A stretch of 64,000 bases of DNA. Origin: JAFKKS01 sp050187875 (GTDB lineage Bacteria > Pseudomonadota > Alphaproteobacteria > Rhizobiales > Xanthobacteraceae). The stretch is from contig JBFWXB010000019.1 in NCBI GenBank assembly GCA_050187875.1, positions 21,788 to 85,787 on the forward strand. The letters are read 5' to 3'. The position numbers were made by a program, and so were the translations under genes. Below, piece after piece: positions 40,141-49,675 of the stretch (positions within the stretch are counted from its first letter, which is position 1; each line of letters opens with the position of its first letter). The notes beneath the pieces were generated by a model, which worked only from the letters and a program-made list of their open reading frames with translations, was not told the origin of the DNA and searched no databases.

Positions 40141-42039
40141 ATGCTCGTCTTCGACCGCCTATCCATTCGCGTCGCCAGCCGCCTCCTCATCGATGAGGCG
40201 TCCGCCCAGATTCCGCCCGGCGCGCGTGTCGGTCTCGTCGGCCGCAACGGAACGGGCAAGACCACATTGTTCCGCGCCATCGACGGCGAGATCGGGATCG
40301 AAAGCGGCACGATCGATATCCCGCGGCGCTTCCGCATCGGCCGCATGGCGCAGGAAGCGCCCGACGGTCCCGAACCGCTGATCGATGTCGTCCTCGCAGC
40401 CGATACCGAGCGCACTGCCCTCCTCGCCGAAGCGGACCATGCGCGCGATCCAGAACGCATCGCCGAGGTTCAAACGCGCCTAGCCGATATCGCGGCCCAT
40501 TCCGCGCCCGCCCGCGCCGCCGCGATTCTCGCCGGTCTCGGCTTCTCCGCCGCGGACCAGTTGCGCCCATGTCAAGAGTTCTCGGGCGGCTGGCGTATGC
40601 GCGTCGCTCTGGCGGCGGCCCTGTTCGCGGCGCCGGACGTCTTGCTCCTCGACGAGCCGACCAACTATCTCGATCTCGAAGGCGCGCTGTGGCTCAAGGC
40701 GCATATCGCGCGCTACCCGCGCACCGTCATCCTCATCAGCCACGACCGCGATCTGCTCGACAGCGCCGTCGATCACATCCTGCATCTCGACCGTGGCAAG
40801 CTGACGCTATACCGCGGCGGCTATACGAGCTTCGAGCGGCAGCGGCGCGAGCGGCTGATCCTCGACGCGAAGCTCGCGCGCCAGCGAGACCTGCAGCGCA
40901 AGCACCTCCAGAGCTTCGTCGACCGCTTCCGCGCCAAGGCCTCGAAGGCGAAACAGGCGCAGTCGCGCCTGAAAATGATCGCGCGGCTCGAACCCTCGGA
41001 AGCCCTTGTTGTCGACGACGTGCTGCCGATCCGCATTCCCGATCCGGCCAAGGTTTTGTCGCCACCGATCATTGCGCTGGACGACGTTTCGGTCGGGTAC
41101 GAAGCCGGAAAGCCGATCCTCAAACGGCTCTCGCTGCGGATCGACGACGACGATCGCATCGCGCTGCTCGGTGCGAACGGCAACGGCAAGTCGACATTCG
41201 CCAAGCTCATCGCCGACCGGCTGGCGCCGATGCAAGGGCGCGTGACACGCGCCGACAAGCTTTCCGTCGGCTATTTCGCGCAGCATCAGCTCGACGAGCT
41301 CAATCCCGTAAAGAGCGCCTATGACCATTTTCGCGAGCTGCTGCCGGACGCAGCGGAATCGGCCGTCCGCGCCCGCGCCGGCGCTGTCGGCTTCTCCGGC
41401 GGACGCGCCGACACGGCGGCCGGCGACCTTTCCGGCGGCGAGAAAGCGCGCCTCATGCTAGGGCTCGCAACGATCGCCGGCCCGCATCTCGTCATTCTCG
41501 ACGAGCCGACCAACCATCTCGACATCGACAGCCGCGCCGCGCTGATCGAGGCGCTCAACGACTATAGCGGCGCGGTCATCCTGATTTCGCACGATCGTTA
41601 TCTTCTCGAAGCGTGCGCCGATCGCCTCTGGCGCGTCGCCGACGGGTCCGTTGCGCCGTTCGAGGGCGACATCGAAGACTACAGCCGTCTCGTCGTGAAC
41701 GGTGCACGCGAGAGCGCGAATGGAGCGACGCGCGAAACAAGCGGCCGCGACTCGCGCGCCGCCGTTCGCCGCGCGGCGGCCGAAAAGCGCAGCGAGCTCG
41801 CACCGCTGCGCCGTCAGATTGCCGCGATCGAAAAGGAGATGGCGCGTCTCTCGACGGAGATCGCGCGCGTCGATCAAGCTCTGGGCGACGGCACTCTCTT
41901 CGCGCGCGATCCTGCGCAAGCGGCGACGCTCGCCAAGACCCGCAGTGACTGCGCCACCGCCTTGCATGCTGCGGAGACGGAATGGCTCGAGGCGAGTGCG
42001 CGATATGAAACGGAGATGGCCGACGCGGCGGCCTTATGA
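40141..42039 (+). CDS. ABC-F family ATPase (Uup/YheS-like)
   Basis: The 632-residue soluble protein has two ABC ATPase domains and no membrane part. Domain 1 has Walker A GRNGTGKT (34-41), signature FSGGWRMR and LLLDEPTNYLD. Domain 2 has Walker A GANGNGKS, signature LSGGEKARLML and VILDEPTNHLD. An ABC-F linker with a charged helix pair lies between them, and a coiled-coil tail (LRRQIAAIEKEMARLSTEI) ends it. Such proteins act on the ribosome or in DNA maintenance; the tail resembles YheS/Uup types. Confidence 0.9.
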   Translation: MLVFDRLSIRVASRLLIDEASAQIPPGARVGLVGRNGTGKTTLFRAIDGEIGIESGTIDIPRRFRIGRMAQEAPDGPEPLIDVVLAADTERTALLAEADHARDPERIAEVQTRLADIAAHSAPARAAAILAGLGFSAADQLRPCQEFSGGWRMRVALAAALFAAPDVLLLDEPTNYLDLEGALWLKAHIARYPRTVILISHDRDLLDSAVDHILHLDRGKLTLYRGGYTSFERQRRERLILDAKLARQRDLQRKHLQSFVDRFRAKASKAKQAQSRLKMIARLEPSEALVVDDVLPIRIPDPAKVLSPPIIALDDVSVGYEAGKPILKRLSLRIDDDDRIALLGANGNGKSTFAKLIADRLAPMQGRVTRADKLSVGYFAQHQLDELNPVKSAYDHFRELLPDAAESAVRARAGAVGFSGGRADTAAGDLSGGEKARLMLGLATIAGPHLVILDEPTNHLDIDSRAALIEALNDYSGAVILISHDRYLLEACADRLWRVADGSVAPFEGDIEDYSRLVVNGARESANGATRETSGRDSRAAVRRAAAEKRSELAPLRRQIAAIEKEMARLSTEIARVDQALGDGTLFARDPAQAATLAKTRSDCATALHAAETEWLEASARYETEMADAAAL

Positions 42040-42477
42040 CGGCGCCGGCGCCGCTTTCGGCTTACGTTTGCGCGGCGGCGGTTTCGCTGGCTTAGGCGGC
42101 GGCGGAACGCCTTCGACGGACGTCAACGCCCCTGACGTGAAGCGGTAAATGCCGGCGCGGTCGCCTGTCGGGTATGTGATGACCGCGGTGCGCTCGCCGC
42201 GCTCATTCGTGCCGATGTCGATCTGGCTTGTCGGTCCGGCGAGCTGCACCAGCTGGCACTCGCTCATGCCGAGCGAAACACCGTGCACGCCCTCGCCTGT
42301 CGTCGTCGCCGCACAGGCCCCGTCCGGGCCGACATAGGCCTCTGCGCCATAAACCTGGACCCGCGGCGTGTCGCTCTTCGACCACCAATTCCAGTCGGCC
42401 TTGAACATCGCGAGATCGGCCGAGCACCCGCCGGCGAGCAGCACCAAAACCCCAGCCCCGATACGCGTGAACGTCAC
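42034..42477 (-). CDS. Putative lipoprotein of unknown function
   Basis: From a GTG at 42477 the 147-residue product begins with a short lipoprotein signal (ITRIGAGVLVLLAGGC-like; lipobox LAGGC) and a mature domain with VQVYGAEAYVGPDGACAATT, HGVSLGMSECQLVQLAGP and AVITYPTGDRAGIYRF. The tail is Pro/Lys-rich. Segment style suggests an outer-membrane small lipoprotein related to SmpA/BamE-like folds, but this is a guess. The true start is uncertain because the frame is open upstream. Its end overlaps the convergent ABC-F gene by 6 bp. Confidence 0.6.
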   Translation of the reverse strand: MTFTRIGAGVLVLLAGGCSADLAMFKADWNWWSKSDTPRVQVYGAEAYVGPDGACAATTTGEGVHGVSLGMSECQLVQLAGPTSQIDIGTNERGERTAVITYPTGDRAGIYRFTSGALTSVEGVPPPPKPAKPPPRKRKPKAAPAPS

Positions 42478-42653
42478 GCGAAGATCCCGATGTATCAACC
42501 GCACACGCAACTCCGTCGCTGGCCCCTTTCGCAGGATTGCTCGCGAAAAGGAAATCACATTTTTCCAGCGCCCCACATCGGCAGCGACGCATCCACGCCC
42601 ATGCGGCAGCAACGACAATTTGCTTCACGATCTCGGCAGCATCAAGTCCGTCG

Positions 42654-43106
42654 TCAGGCTTTGCGTTCCCAACGGCCGTGTTCGTCCTGCTGCAGATAAG
42701 TGACCGCAAAGCCGCGAGCGTTTGCTTGCTGCCAATGCGTCCGCGCCGCCGCGACGGCGTCCGGATCGTTGCCGTCGAACAACAGGACGATGCGGTCGTA
42801 GTCGTCGCCGCCAGCCGGCGGCTCCGCGCCATCGACCAGAAACCGGACTTTGGCGCCGTACGGATTGTGATCTTTCATCGTCAGCAAGATTGGTTGCTCT
42901 CCAAACTGGCTGTCCTTGTCCGTCCCGTGCGGCAGAAAGCTGTTCTCGCGGTAGGTCCAAAGATGCGCATCGAGAGCGTCGACGCGCTCTTCGGACGTTG
43001 CCTGCACCACCACCCGCCAGCCGCGCTCCAGCGATTTCTCGAGAAGCTGCGGCAGCACACGCTCGAGCGGCTGCCGCTGCAAATGATAGAAATAAAGCTC
43101 GGTCAT
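42654..43106 (-). CDS. holC: DNA polymerase III chi subunit
   Basis: The 150-residue protein matches HolC, which links the clamp loader to single-strand binding protein: TELYFYHLQRQPLERVLPQLL, GWRVVVQATSEERVDALDAHLWTY (split fold motif), and SFLPHGTDKDSQFGEQPILL. The start overlaps the pepA stop by 4 bp, a coupling conserved across proteobacteria (pepA-holC). Alphaproteobacterial length is typical. Confidence 0.92.
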   Translation of the reverse strand: MTELYFYHLQRQPLERVLPQLLEKSLERGWRVVVQATSEERVDALDAHLWTYRENSFLPHGTDKDSQFGEQPILLTMKDHNPYGAKVRFLVDGAEPPAGGDDYDRIVLLFDGNDPDAVAAARTHWQQANARGFAVTYLQQDEHGRWERKA

Positions 43107-44617
43107 TTCTTTCCGGAAGCACCGCGCTCGTAATTCTCGGCAACGAGCGCATCGAGAAGGCGCACGCCCCAGCCCGCGGCCCAGCTCTTGTTGGTGTCGG
43201 TCTGCGGCGAGCCGATGCCTGTGCCGGCGATGTCGAGATGCGCCCACGGCACCTTGTCGACGAAGCGCTGCAGGAACTGTGCGGCGGTGATCGAGCCGCC
43301 CGGGCGACCGCCCGTGTTCTTCATGTCGGCGAATTTGGAATCGATCTGCTTGTCGTATTCGGGACCGAGCGGCATGCGCCAGACGCGTTCGCCCGTCGTC
43401 TCGCCCGCCTTGGAAAGGCGCTCCGCCAGCGTGTCGTCATTGGAGAACATGCCGGCATATTCGTTGCCGAGCGCGATGATGATGGCGCCAGTCAAAGTCG
43501 CGAGATTGACCATGAATTGCGGCTTGAACCGCTCCTTCGTGTACCAAAGGACATCGCCGAGCACGAGGCGCCCCTCGGCGTCGGTGTTGATGATCTCGAT
43601 GGTCTGGCCCGACATCGAGGTGACGATATCGCCCGGCCGCTGCGCGTTGCCGTCCGGCATGTTTTCGACGAGTCCGATCACGCCGACCGCATTCACCGCG
43701 GCTTTGCGCGCCGCCAGCGCATGCATCAGCCCGACGACGCAGGCGGCGCCCGCCATATCCCCCTTCATGTCCTCCATGCCGGCGGCAGGCTTGATGGAAA
43801 TGCCGCCGGTGTCGAACGTCACGCCCTTGCCGATGAAAGCGACCGGCTGCGCATTGCGGCGCCCGCCGTTCCAGCGCATGACGACGACGCGCGGCTCATG
43901 GCGCGAGCCCTGCGCGACGCCGAGGAGCGCACCCATGCCGAGCTTGCGCAGCGCCTTCAGCTCGAGCACTTCGACCGTCACGCCGACTTTCTTGAGCGCC
44001 TGCGCGCGGCGCGCGAACTCTTCCGGAAACAGCATGTTCGCCGGCTCGTTCACGAAGTCGCGCGCCATCACCACGCCCTCGCCGATGGCTTCGCCGCCGC
44101 GCCACGCTTTGCGCGCGGCGCCGACGTCATCGACGCAGAGCGCGACCTTGGCCTTCACCGCGTGGTCGTCATCGTCCTTCTTTTTCGTCTTGTAACGATC
44201 GAAACGGTACGCGCGCAGCGTCATGCCGAGCGCGAGGTCGGCCGCCTGTTGCGCATTCATGGCTCCGCCCGGCAGTTCGCAGAAAACAGCCGCCTCGCGG
44301 GTGCCGGCGCCAAGCCGCCCGGCGGCTATGCCGCCAAGACGCAGGACGTCCTTCGGCTTGAGCTCGGAGGCTTTCCCGACCCCGACCACGACGAGCCGCG
44401 TCAGCTTCGTGCCGGCCGGAGCCACGATCTCCAGGGCCGTTCCCATCTTACCTTTGAAGCCTTCCGCCTCCGCCGCGCGCTTGAGCAGATCGCCCGCCGA
44501 CTTGAGTGCGGCGCGGCTCTGCGCCCCGAGATGAAGTCCGTCGTCGGCGAACAGGATCAAGGCGCCAGCAGATGGGACGCTGAAAGGGACAAAAGCGAGC
44601 TTAAGGCCGTCGGACAT
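43103..44617 (-). CDS. pepA: Leucyl aminopeptidase
   Basis: The 504-residue M17 metallo-exopeptidase has the signature NTDAEGRLVLGD and the metal-binding GKGVTFDTGGISIKP, MEDMKGDMAGAA and a hexamer-forming C-domain. It removes N-terminal residues in peptide turnover; E. coli PepA also binds DNA. AAGGA precedes the ATG. It diverges from lptF and is translationally coupled to holC. Confidence 0.95.
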   Translation of the reverse strand: MSDGLKLAFVPFSVPSAGALILFADDGLHLGAQSRAALKSAGDLLKRAAEAEGFKGKMGTALEIVAPAGTKLTRLVVVGVGKASELKPKDVLRLGGIAAGRLGAGTREAAVFCELPGGAMNAQQAADLALGMTLRAYRFDRYKTKKKDDDDHAVKAKVALCVDDVGAARKAWRGGEAIGEGVVMARDFVNEPANMLFPEEFARRAQALKKVGVTVEVLELKALRKLGMGALLGVAQGSRHEPRVVVMRWNGGRRNAQPVAFIGKGVTFDTGGISIKPAAGMEDMKGDMAGAACVVGLMHALAARKAAVNAVGVIGLVENMPDGNAQRPGDIVTSMSGQTIEIINTDAEGRLVLGDVLWYTKERFKPQFMVNLATLTGAIIIALGNEYAGMFSNDDTLAERLSKAGETTGERVWRMPLGPEYDKQIDSKFADMKNTGGRPGGSITAAQFLQRFVDKVPWAHLDIAGTGIGSPQTDTNKSWAAGWGVRLLDALVAENYERGASGKK

Positions 44618-44822
44618 CGTGACCGAATCCTTGCAATGTGGCAGTTAACGCGTGGGGCGAAGGGATGGCGAGGTCGTCGATCCGGTCTATACCATCCCCC
44701 GCAGACACACGAAATCGTTGCCGTGGTCCCGCCACGGTGCCGAATTATGAATGGCCCTTGTGAGGGCGTTGGCGTGGGGCGGTGCGTGCCTAAAGAGCAT
44801 GTGCCGGGCATGAGCGGCAGGC

Positions 44823-45989
44823 ATGGATTCGATCAGCCGGTATGTCGTGCGGACGACCCTGGGCGCCTTCGCTCTTATCCTCATCAGCCTGACAGCGGTG
44901 ATTTGGGTCACGCATGCAATGCGCGACATCGATATCGTCACCGGACAAGGCCAGACCATCCTCACCTTCATCGGCATCACCAGCCTGCTGATCCCGGCGC
45001 TCATCCTGGTCATCGCGCCGCTCGCTTTCGCCATCGCCGTCACCTACACGCTCAACAAGCTCAACACCGATTCCGAGATCGTGGTGATGAATGCCGCCGG
45101 CATGTCGCCGTGGCGGGTTTTCTGGCCGTTCGTCGTGTCGGCCCTGATCGTGTCCGTGCTTGTCGGCGCCATCAGCGCCTATATCGCGCCGAAATGCCTG
45201 CGCGAGCTGCGCACGACACTCACACGCGTGCGTGCCGACCTCATCACCAACATTATCCAGCCGGGGCGCTTCACGCCGATGGATGGTGGCGCGCTGACGT
45301 TCCACATTCGCGAGCGAAGGCCGAACGGCGAACTCGTCGGCATCTTCATCGACGATCGCCGCGATCCGGCGGAGCGCGCAACCTTCCTCGCGGAAAGCGG
45401 CCAGCTGGCCGAGAACGAGGTCGGCACGTTTCTTGTCCTCGACCAGGGGAGCATCCAGCGCCAGCAGGTGAAGGAACGCGACCCGACGATGGTGCAGTTC
45501 CACCGCTACGCCTTCGATCTCACGCGCTTTGCCGGCAGCGGCGAGATGCCGACCTTCAACGTCACCGAGCGCTATCTTTGGAACGTGATCGCGCCGAATC
45601 CGGACGATCCCTATTACAAGGCGAACATGCCGCGCTTCCGCACGGAAATGCATGATCGCCTTCTGGCGCCGGTCTATCCGCTCGCCTTCGCGGTGCTGGG
45701 CTTTGCGATCCTCGGCGCGCCGCGCACCAGCCGCCAAAGCCGCGCCCTCTCGATGCTGCTCATGGTGGAGATGGCGACGCTCGTTCGGGTCATCGGCTTC
45801 GCCGCGATTGTCTTCGGTACGAAAACGCCGTCGATCCTGCTGCTGATCTACGTCGTCCTTGCCGCGACCTTCATCGGCGGCCTGATCCTCATCGGCCGCG
45901 GCACGATCGTTGAGCAGCCGCGCTGGTTCGTGGATGGAATCGCCGCCCTGCAGGCGCGCTTCGCCCGCCCCGCCCCGATGCAGGGATAG
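44823..45989 (+). CDS. lptF: LPS export ABC transporter permease LptF
   Basis: The 388-residue inner-membrane protein has three N-terminal helices (including FALILISLTAVIWVTHAM and ITSLLIPALILVIAPLAFAIAVTY), a periplasmic beta-jellyroll domain at about 130-270, and three C-terminal helices. With LptG and LptB it extracts lipopolysaccharide from the inner membrane. The NAAGMSPWRVFWPF coupling helix and EIVVMNAAG motif are typical. lptG follows after 4 bp, then lptD. Confidence 0.95.
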   Translation: MDSISRYVVRTTLGAFALILISLTAVIWVTHAMRDIDIVTGQGQTILTFIGITSLLIPALILVIAPLAFAIAVTYTLNKLNTDSEIVVMNAAGMSPWRVFWPFVVSALIVSVLVGAISAYIAPKCLRELRTTLTRVRADLITNIIQPGRFTPMDGGALTFHIRERRPNGELVGIFIDDRRDPAERATFLAESGQLAENEVGTFLVLDQGSIQRQQVKERDPTMVQFHRYAFDLTRFAGSGEMPTFNVTERYLWNVIAPNPDDPYYKANMPRFRTEMHDRLLAPVYPLAFAVLGFAILGAPRTSRQSRALSMLLMVEMATLVRVIGFAAIVFGTKTPSILLLIYVVLAATFIGGLILIGRGTIVEQPRWFVDGIAALQARFARPAPMQG

Positions 45990-45993
45990 CGCA

Positions 45994-47088
45994 ATGCGGC
46001 TTGCGATCACCGGAACTTTCGCCCGCTATGTGGGACGGCGCTTCATCGCGGCGGTTGCGGCCGTGTTCATTGGTATTTTTCTGCTGGTCGTGCTCATCGA
46101 CTACATCGAGATGACCCGCCGCACGGCCAGCATCCCCAACATCCCCGTCTGGATGGTCGCCGCCACATCGCTTTACCGGGTGCCGCAGATCACTGAGCGC
46201 CTGCTCCCCTTCTCGGTCCTGATCGGCGCGATGGTCGCCTATCTCAACCTCTCCCGCCGCAACGAGCTCGTGATTGCGCGCGCCGCGGGAATGTCGGCGT
46301 GGCAGTTCATTGCCCCGACGGTGGCAATCGCCTTCGTCATGGGGATTGCAGCCGCAGTGATCTACAACCCTCTGGCGGCAACCCTGGGCGAGCGGGCCAA
46401 AAAATACGAGGAGACGATCTTCGGCTCGCAAGCAGGACCCGCGACTGGATCCACCTATTGGATTCGCCAGCGCAGCGGCGACGGGCAATCGATTCTCCAC
46501 GCGGCGACCAGCCGCGAACAGGGCGCGGTCCTCGCCGGTATCACGGTATTCACATTTGACCCCGAGGGCCGTTTTGCCGAGCGGATCGAGGCCGAGACGG
46601 CTCGGCTCGAACCGGGGCATTGGCGGCTGGAAAATGCCCGCATCTACAGCCCCACCGCCCCGCCCCGCGAGATCCCCTCCTACCTCCTCGCGACGAACCT
46701 CAACAGCGAGCAGGTGCGGGAAAGTTTTGCGACTCCGGAAACGGTGTCGTTTTGGCAACTTCCCCAATATATTCAACTTGCTGAGCGGGCCGGCCTTGCT
46801 GCCTCAGGGTATAGGCTTCAGTATCAGGGTCTCTTGGCGCGCCCGTTCATGCTGGCCGCGATGGTGTTGCTCGCCGCAGCGGTTAGTTTGCGCTTTTTCC
46901 GTTTCGGCGGCGTGCAACGCATGGTTTTGAGTGGAATAGCAGGCGGCTTCTTGCTCTACGTGCTCGCCAAGGTGACGGAGGATTTGGGCAAGGCCGAGCT
47001 GATCCATCCATTGGCAGCGGCTTGGTCTCCGGCATTTGTGGGGTCCGTGACCGGTATTATGGCACTTCTTTTTCAGGAAGACGGGTGA
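45994..47088 (+). CDS. lptG: LPS export ABC transporter permease LptG
   Basis: The 364-residue partner of LptF has the same layout: three helices, a periplasmic beta-jellyroll, then three helices. The ELVIARAAGMSAWQFIAP segment is the coupling helix. The late LLYVLAKVTEDLGKAELIHPLAAAWSPAF is characteristic. The stop TGA shares one base with the lptD ATG (TGATG), so the three genes are translated from one transcript. Confidence 0.95.
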   Translation: MRLAITGTFARYVGRRFIAAVAAVFIGIFLLVVLIDYIEMTRRTASIPNIPVWMVAATSLYRVPQITERLLPFSVLIGAMVAYLNLSRRNELVIARAAGMSAWQFIAPTVAIAFVMGIAAAVIYNPLAATLGERAKKYEETIFGSQAGPATGSTYWIRQRSGDGQSILHAATSREQGAVLAGITVFTFDPEGRFAERIEAETARLEPGHWRLENARIYSPTAPPREIPSYLLATNLNSEQVRESFATPETVSFWQLPQYIQLAERAGLAASGYRLQYQGLLARPFMLAAMVLLAAAVSLRFFRFGGVQRMVLSGIAGGFLLYVLAKVTEDLGKAELIHPLAAAWSPAFVGSVTGIMALLFQEDG

Positions 47089-49562
47089 TGGTCGAGAGGA
47101 TGGCCATCGCTCCGGTGGAGCATTGCGTGACGCAGCGCCGTGATTCGGCGCTGGTCGTTGCGATTCTGGCTGTCTTCATAGCGATCATCTGGTCGGTGTC
47201 GGCCTATCCGCAAACGCCCGCCGTCAATTGGGTCGGCGTCCCGCAGAAACCACCCTCCCAGGTCGGCACGGCCTCCGGCGACATCGCCGCAGGCCGCAAA
47301 GACCCGACGGCGCAAATGCTCGTTCAGGCGAACGAGATTCAGTACGACTACGCCAATGAGCGCGTGGCGGCGGTCGGGCGCGTGCAGATCCATTATCGCG
47401 GCTCCGTCCTCGAGGCGGACAGAGTTCTCTACAATCAGCGCACCAAGCGCCTTCACGCCGAAGGCAATGTTCGTCTGACCGAATCCGACGGCAAGATCAT
47501 CAACGCCGAGCGGCTTGAGCTCGGCGAGGATTTTCGTGACGGGTTCGTCGATTCCTTGCAGGTGGAGACCGGCGACAAGACCTACATCGCCGCAAGCCGC
47601 GCCGACCGGCGCGAGGACAAGCTCACGGTGTTCCGCAGCGGCGTCTACACCGCCTGCGAGCCTTGCAAGGACAACCCGAAGGCGCCGCCCAAATGGCAGG
47701 TGAAGGCGGCCCGCATCCTGCACGACGAAAACGAGAAGACGATCTATTTCGAGGACGCGCGCCTCGAATTCTTCGGCTTCCCGGTCGCCTATTTCCCTTA
47801 TTTCTGGACGCCCGACCCGACGGTGAAGAAGAAGTCGGGCTTCCTCATCCCTAGCGTCATCAGCGGCAACAAGTTCGGCTTCGGCGTTCAGGTTCCGTAT
47901 TTCTTTAATCTGGCGCCGGACTACGATTTGACCGTCGCGCCGATGTACACGACCCGCCAGGGTCTGCTGATGTATGGCGAGTGGCGCCAGCATCTCATCA
48001 ACGGCGCCTACAACATCCGCGCGGCCGGTATCTTCCAGCAGGATCGCGGCGCCTTCACCGGCACCAGCGGCGATCGCGACTTCCGCGGCGGCATCCAGAC
48101 CAAGGGTGACTTCCGGCTCTCGGAGAAGTGGTCCTATGGCTGGAGCGGCGCCGTCGTCACCGACAATACGTTCATTCAGGACTATCGCGCGCTCAACCCC
48201 GGCGACACCGCGATCGTTTCGCAGGCGTATCTCTTCGGGCGCGGCGATCGCAGCTACTTCGACGCGCGGCTCTTACATTTCTACGGCCTCAGCCCAATCG
48301 ACATCCAGAAGCAGCTGCCGGTCGTCCATCCGCTGATTGACTACAAATACGTGTTCGATCGCCCGGTCTTCGGTGGTGAGCTCGGCTTCAACGTCAATGT
48401 TCTGAGCCTGTCGCGTCAGCAGGCCGACTTCGACCCCGTCACGCAGGCCGCACTCAACGGCGACCTTTGCAATTCCAACAACCCGGCCGCGATCCTCAAT
48501 CGCGCCAACTGCCTCTTGCGCGGCATTCCGGGCACCTACTCGCGCGCGTCCGCCGAGGTTTATTGGAAGCGCACCTTTGTCGATCCCTACGGCCAGATGT
48601 TCACGCCTTTCGTGCAGGTGCGCGGCGACCTTGCGCAGGCGTCGATCACCAATCAGCCGGGCGTCTCGAATTTCATTCAGACTGGCGACAACACGCTGGC
48701 GCGGGTGATGCCTGCCGTTGGCGTCGAGTACCGCTACCCGTTCATCAGCTCGCATTCCTGGGGCACGCAGACGATCGAGCCTATCGTGCAGTTCATCGCG
48801 CGGCCGAACGAGACGCAGATCGGACGCTTCCCGAACGAAGACGCGCAAAGCCTCGTGTTTGACGACGCCAACCTGTTCCAGATCAGCAAGTTCTCGGGCT
48901 GGGATCGCGTCGAAGGCGGCGGCCGTCTGAACGCCGGCGTGCAGTACACGGCGCAATTCGATAAATTCGGCTACTTCAACGCGCTGTTCGGACAGTCGTA
49001 TCACCTGTTCGGAACGAACTCGTACGCCGTCGGCGACATGGCGAATGTGGGCATTGCCAGCGGCTTGCAGAACGACGTCTCCGACTACGTCGCGCGCGCG
49101 ACGTTCCAGCCGAACCAAATCTACTCGTTCACGTCGCGCTTCCGCTTCGACGAGAAGACCTTCGACGCGCACCGGATGGAGTTCGAGACGCGCTTCAATT
49201 TCAATCGTTGGAGCGCCTCGGTCACCTACGGTCAGTATGACGCCCAGACCTCGGCCAGCCTGCTGATCCCACGCGAGGCGATCGCCTCGACAGCGTCGTT
49301 CAAGATCACGCCGAACTGGTCGATCGGCGGCTCGACCCTCTACAGCATCGATTCCAACCGGCTGGCGGCACTGACGGCCAATGTCGGTTACGTCGACGAA
49401 TGCTTCGCGATCAACGCGATCTTCGTCAGCAACTACGGCTACCGGGGCGACATCGTGCCGAACCGCGTGTTCCTGCTGCAGATCAGCCTGCGCACGCTCG
49501 GCGGCACCACCTTCCAGCAGACCATCGGCGGCCCCGGCGGCGGCACGGGTTATGGCCTGTGA
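47088..49562 (+). CDS. lptD: LPS-assembly protein LptD
   Basis: The 824-residue outer-membrane protein inserts LPS into the outer leaflet. It has an N-terminal membrane-spanning signal region (VVAILAVFIAIIWSVSAYPQ), an OstA/jellyroll domain with VQANEIQYDYANERVAAVGRV-type repeats, and a beta-barrel of about 550 residues ending with a strand signature. Cys pairs (CEPCKDN near residue 190, CNSNN and NRANC near 460-475, VDEC near 770) could form the disulfides LptD needs. The ATG overlaps the lptG stop by one base. Confidence 0.95.
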   Translation: MVERMAIAPVEHCVTQRRDSALVVAILAVFIAIIWSVSAYPQTPAVNWVGVPQKPPSQVGTASGDIAAGRKDPTAQMLVQANEIQYDYANERVAAVGRVQIHYRGSVLEADRVLYNQRTKRLHAEGNVRLTESDGKIINAERLELGEDFRDGFVDSLQVETGDKTYIAASRADRREDKLTVFRSGVYTACEPCKDNPKAPPKWQVKAARILHDENEKTIYFEDARLEFFGFPVAYFPYFWTPDPTVKKKSGFLIPSVISGNKFGFGVQVPYFFNLAPDYDLTVAPMYTTRQGLLMYGEWRQHLINGAYNIRAAGIFQQDRGAFTGTSGDRDFRGGIQTKGDFRLSEKWSYGWSGAVVTDNTFIQDYRALNPGDTAIVSQAYLFGRGDRSYFDARLLHFYGLSPIDIQKQLPVVHPLIDYKYVFDRPVFGGELGFNVNVLSLSRQQADFDPVTQAALNGDLCNSNNPAAILNRANCLLRGIPGTYSRASAEVYWKRTFVDPYGQMFTPFVQVRGDLAQASITNQPGVSNFIQTGDNTLARVMPAVGVEYRYPFISSHSWGTQTIEPIVQFIARPNETQIGRFPNEDAQSLVFDDANLFQISKFSGWDRVEGGGRLNAGVQYTAQFDKFGYFNALFGQSYHLFGTNSYAVGDMANVGIASGLQNDVSDYVARATFQPNQIYSFTSRFRFDEKTFDAHRMEFETRFNFNRWSASVTYGQYDAQTSASLLIPREAIASTASFKITPNWSIGGSTLYSIDSNRLAALTANVGYVDECFAINAIFVSNYGYRGDIVPNRVFLLQISLRTLGGTTFQQTIGGPGGGTGYGL

Positions 49563-49675
49563 TGGCCGAGGCGATCATGTATCCTAACATTCAACACATT
49601 GGACTGGGATTGGGGGGCGATTGACAGCCGGGGCGCAGGGGCGCGGCGCCAGGCACATCGCAAGGACGAAAGGTG

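Noticed and set aside
42722..45655. A 977-residue plus-strand open frame opposite holC-pepA and into lptF
   Set aside because: It is antisense to well-supported pepA and holC, has an Arg/His-rich composition without domains, and reflects high GC content.
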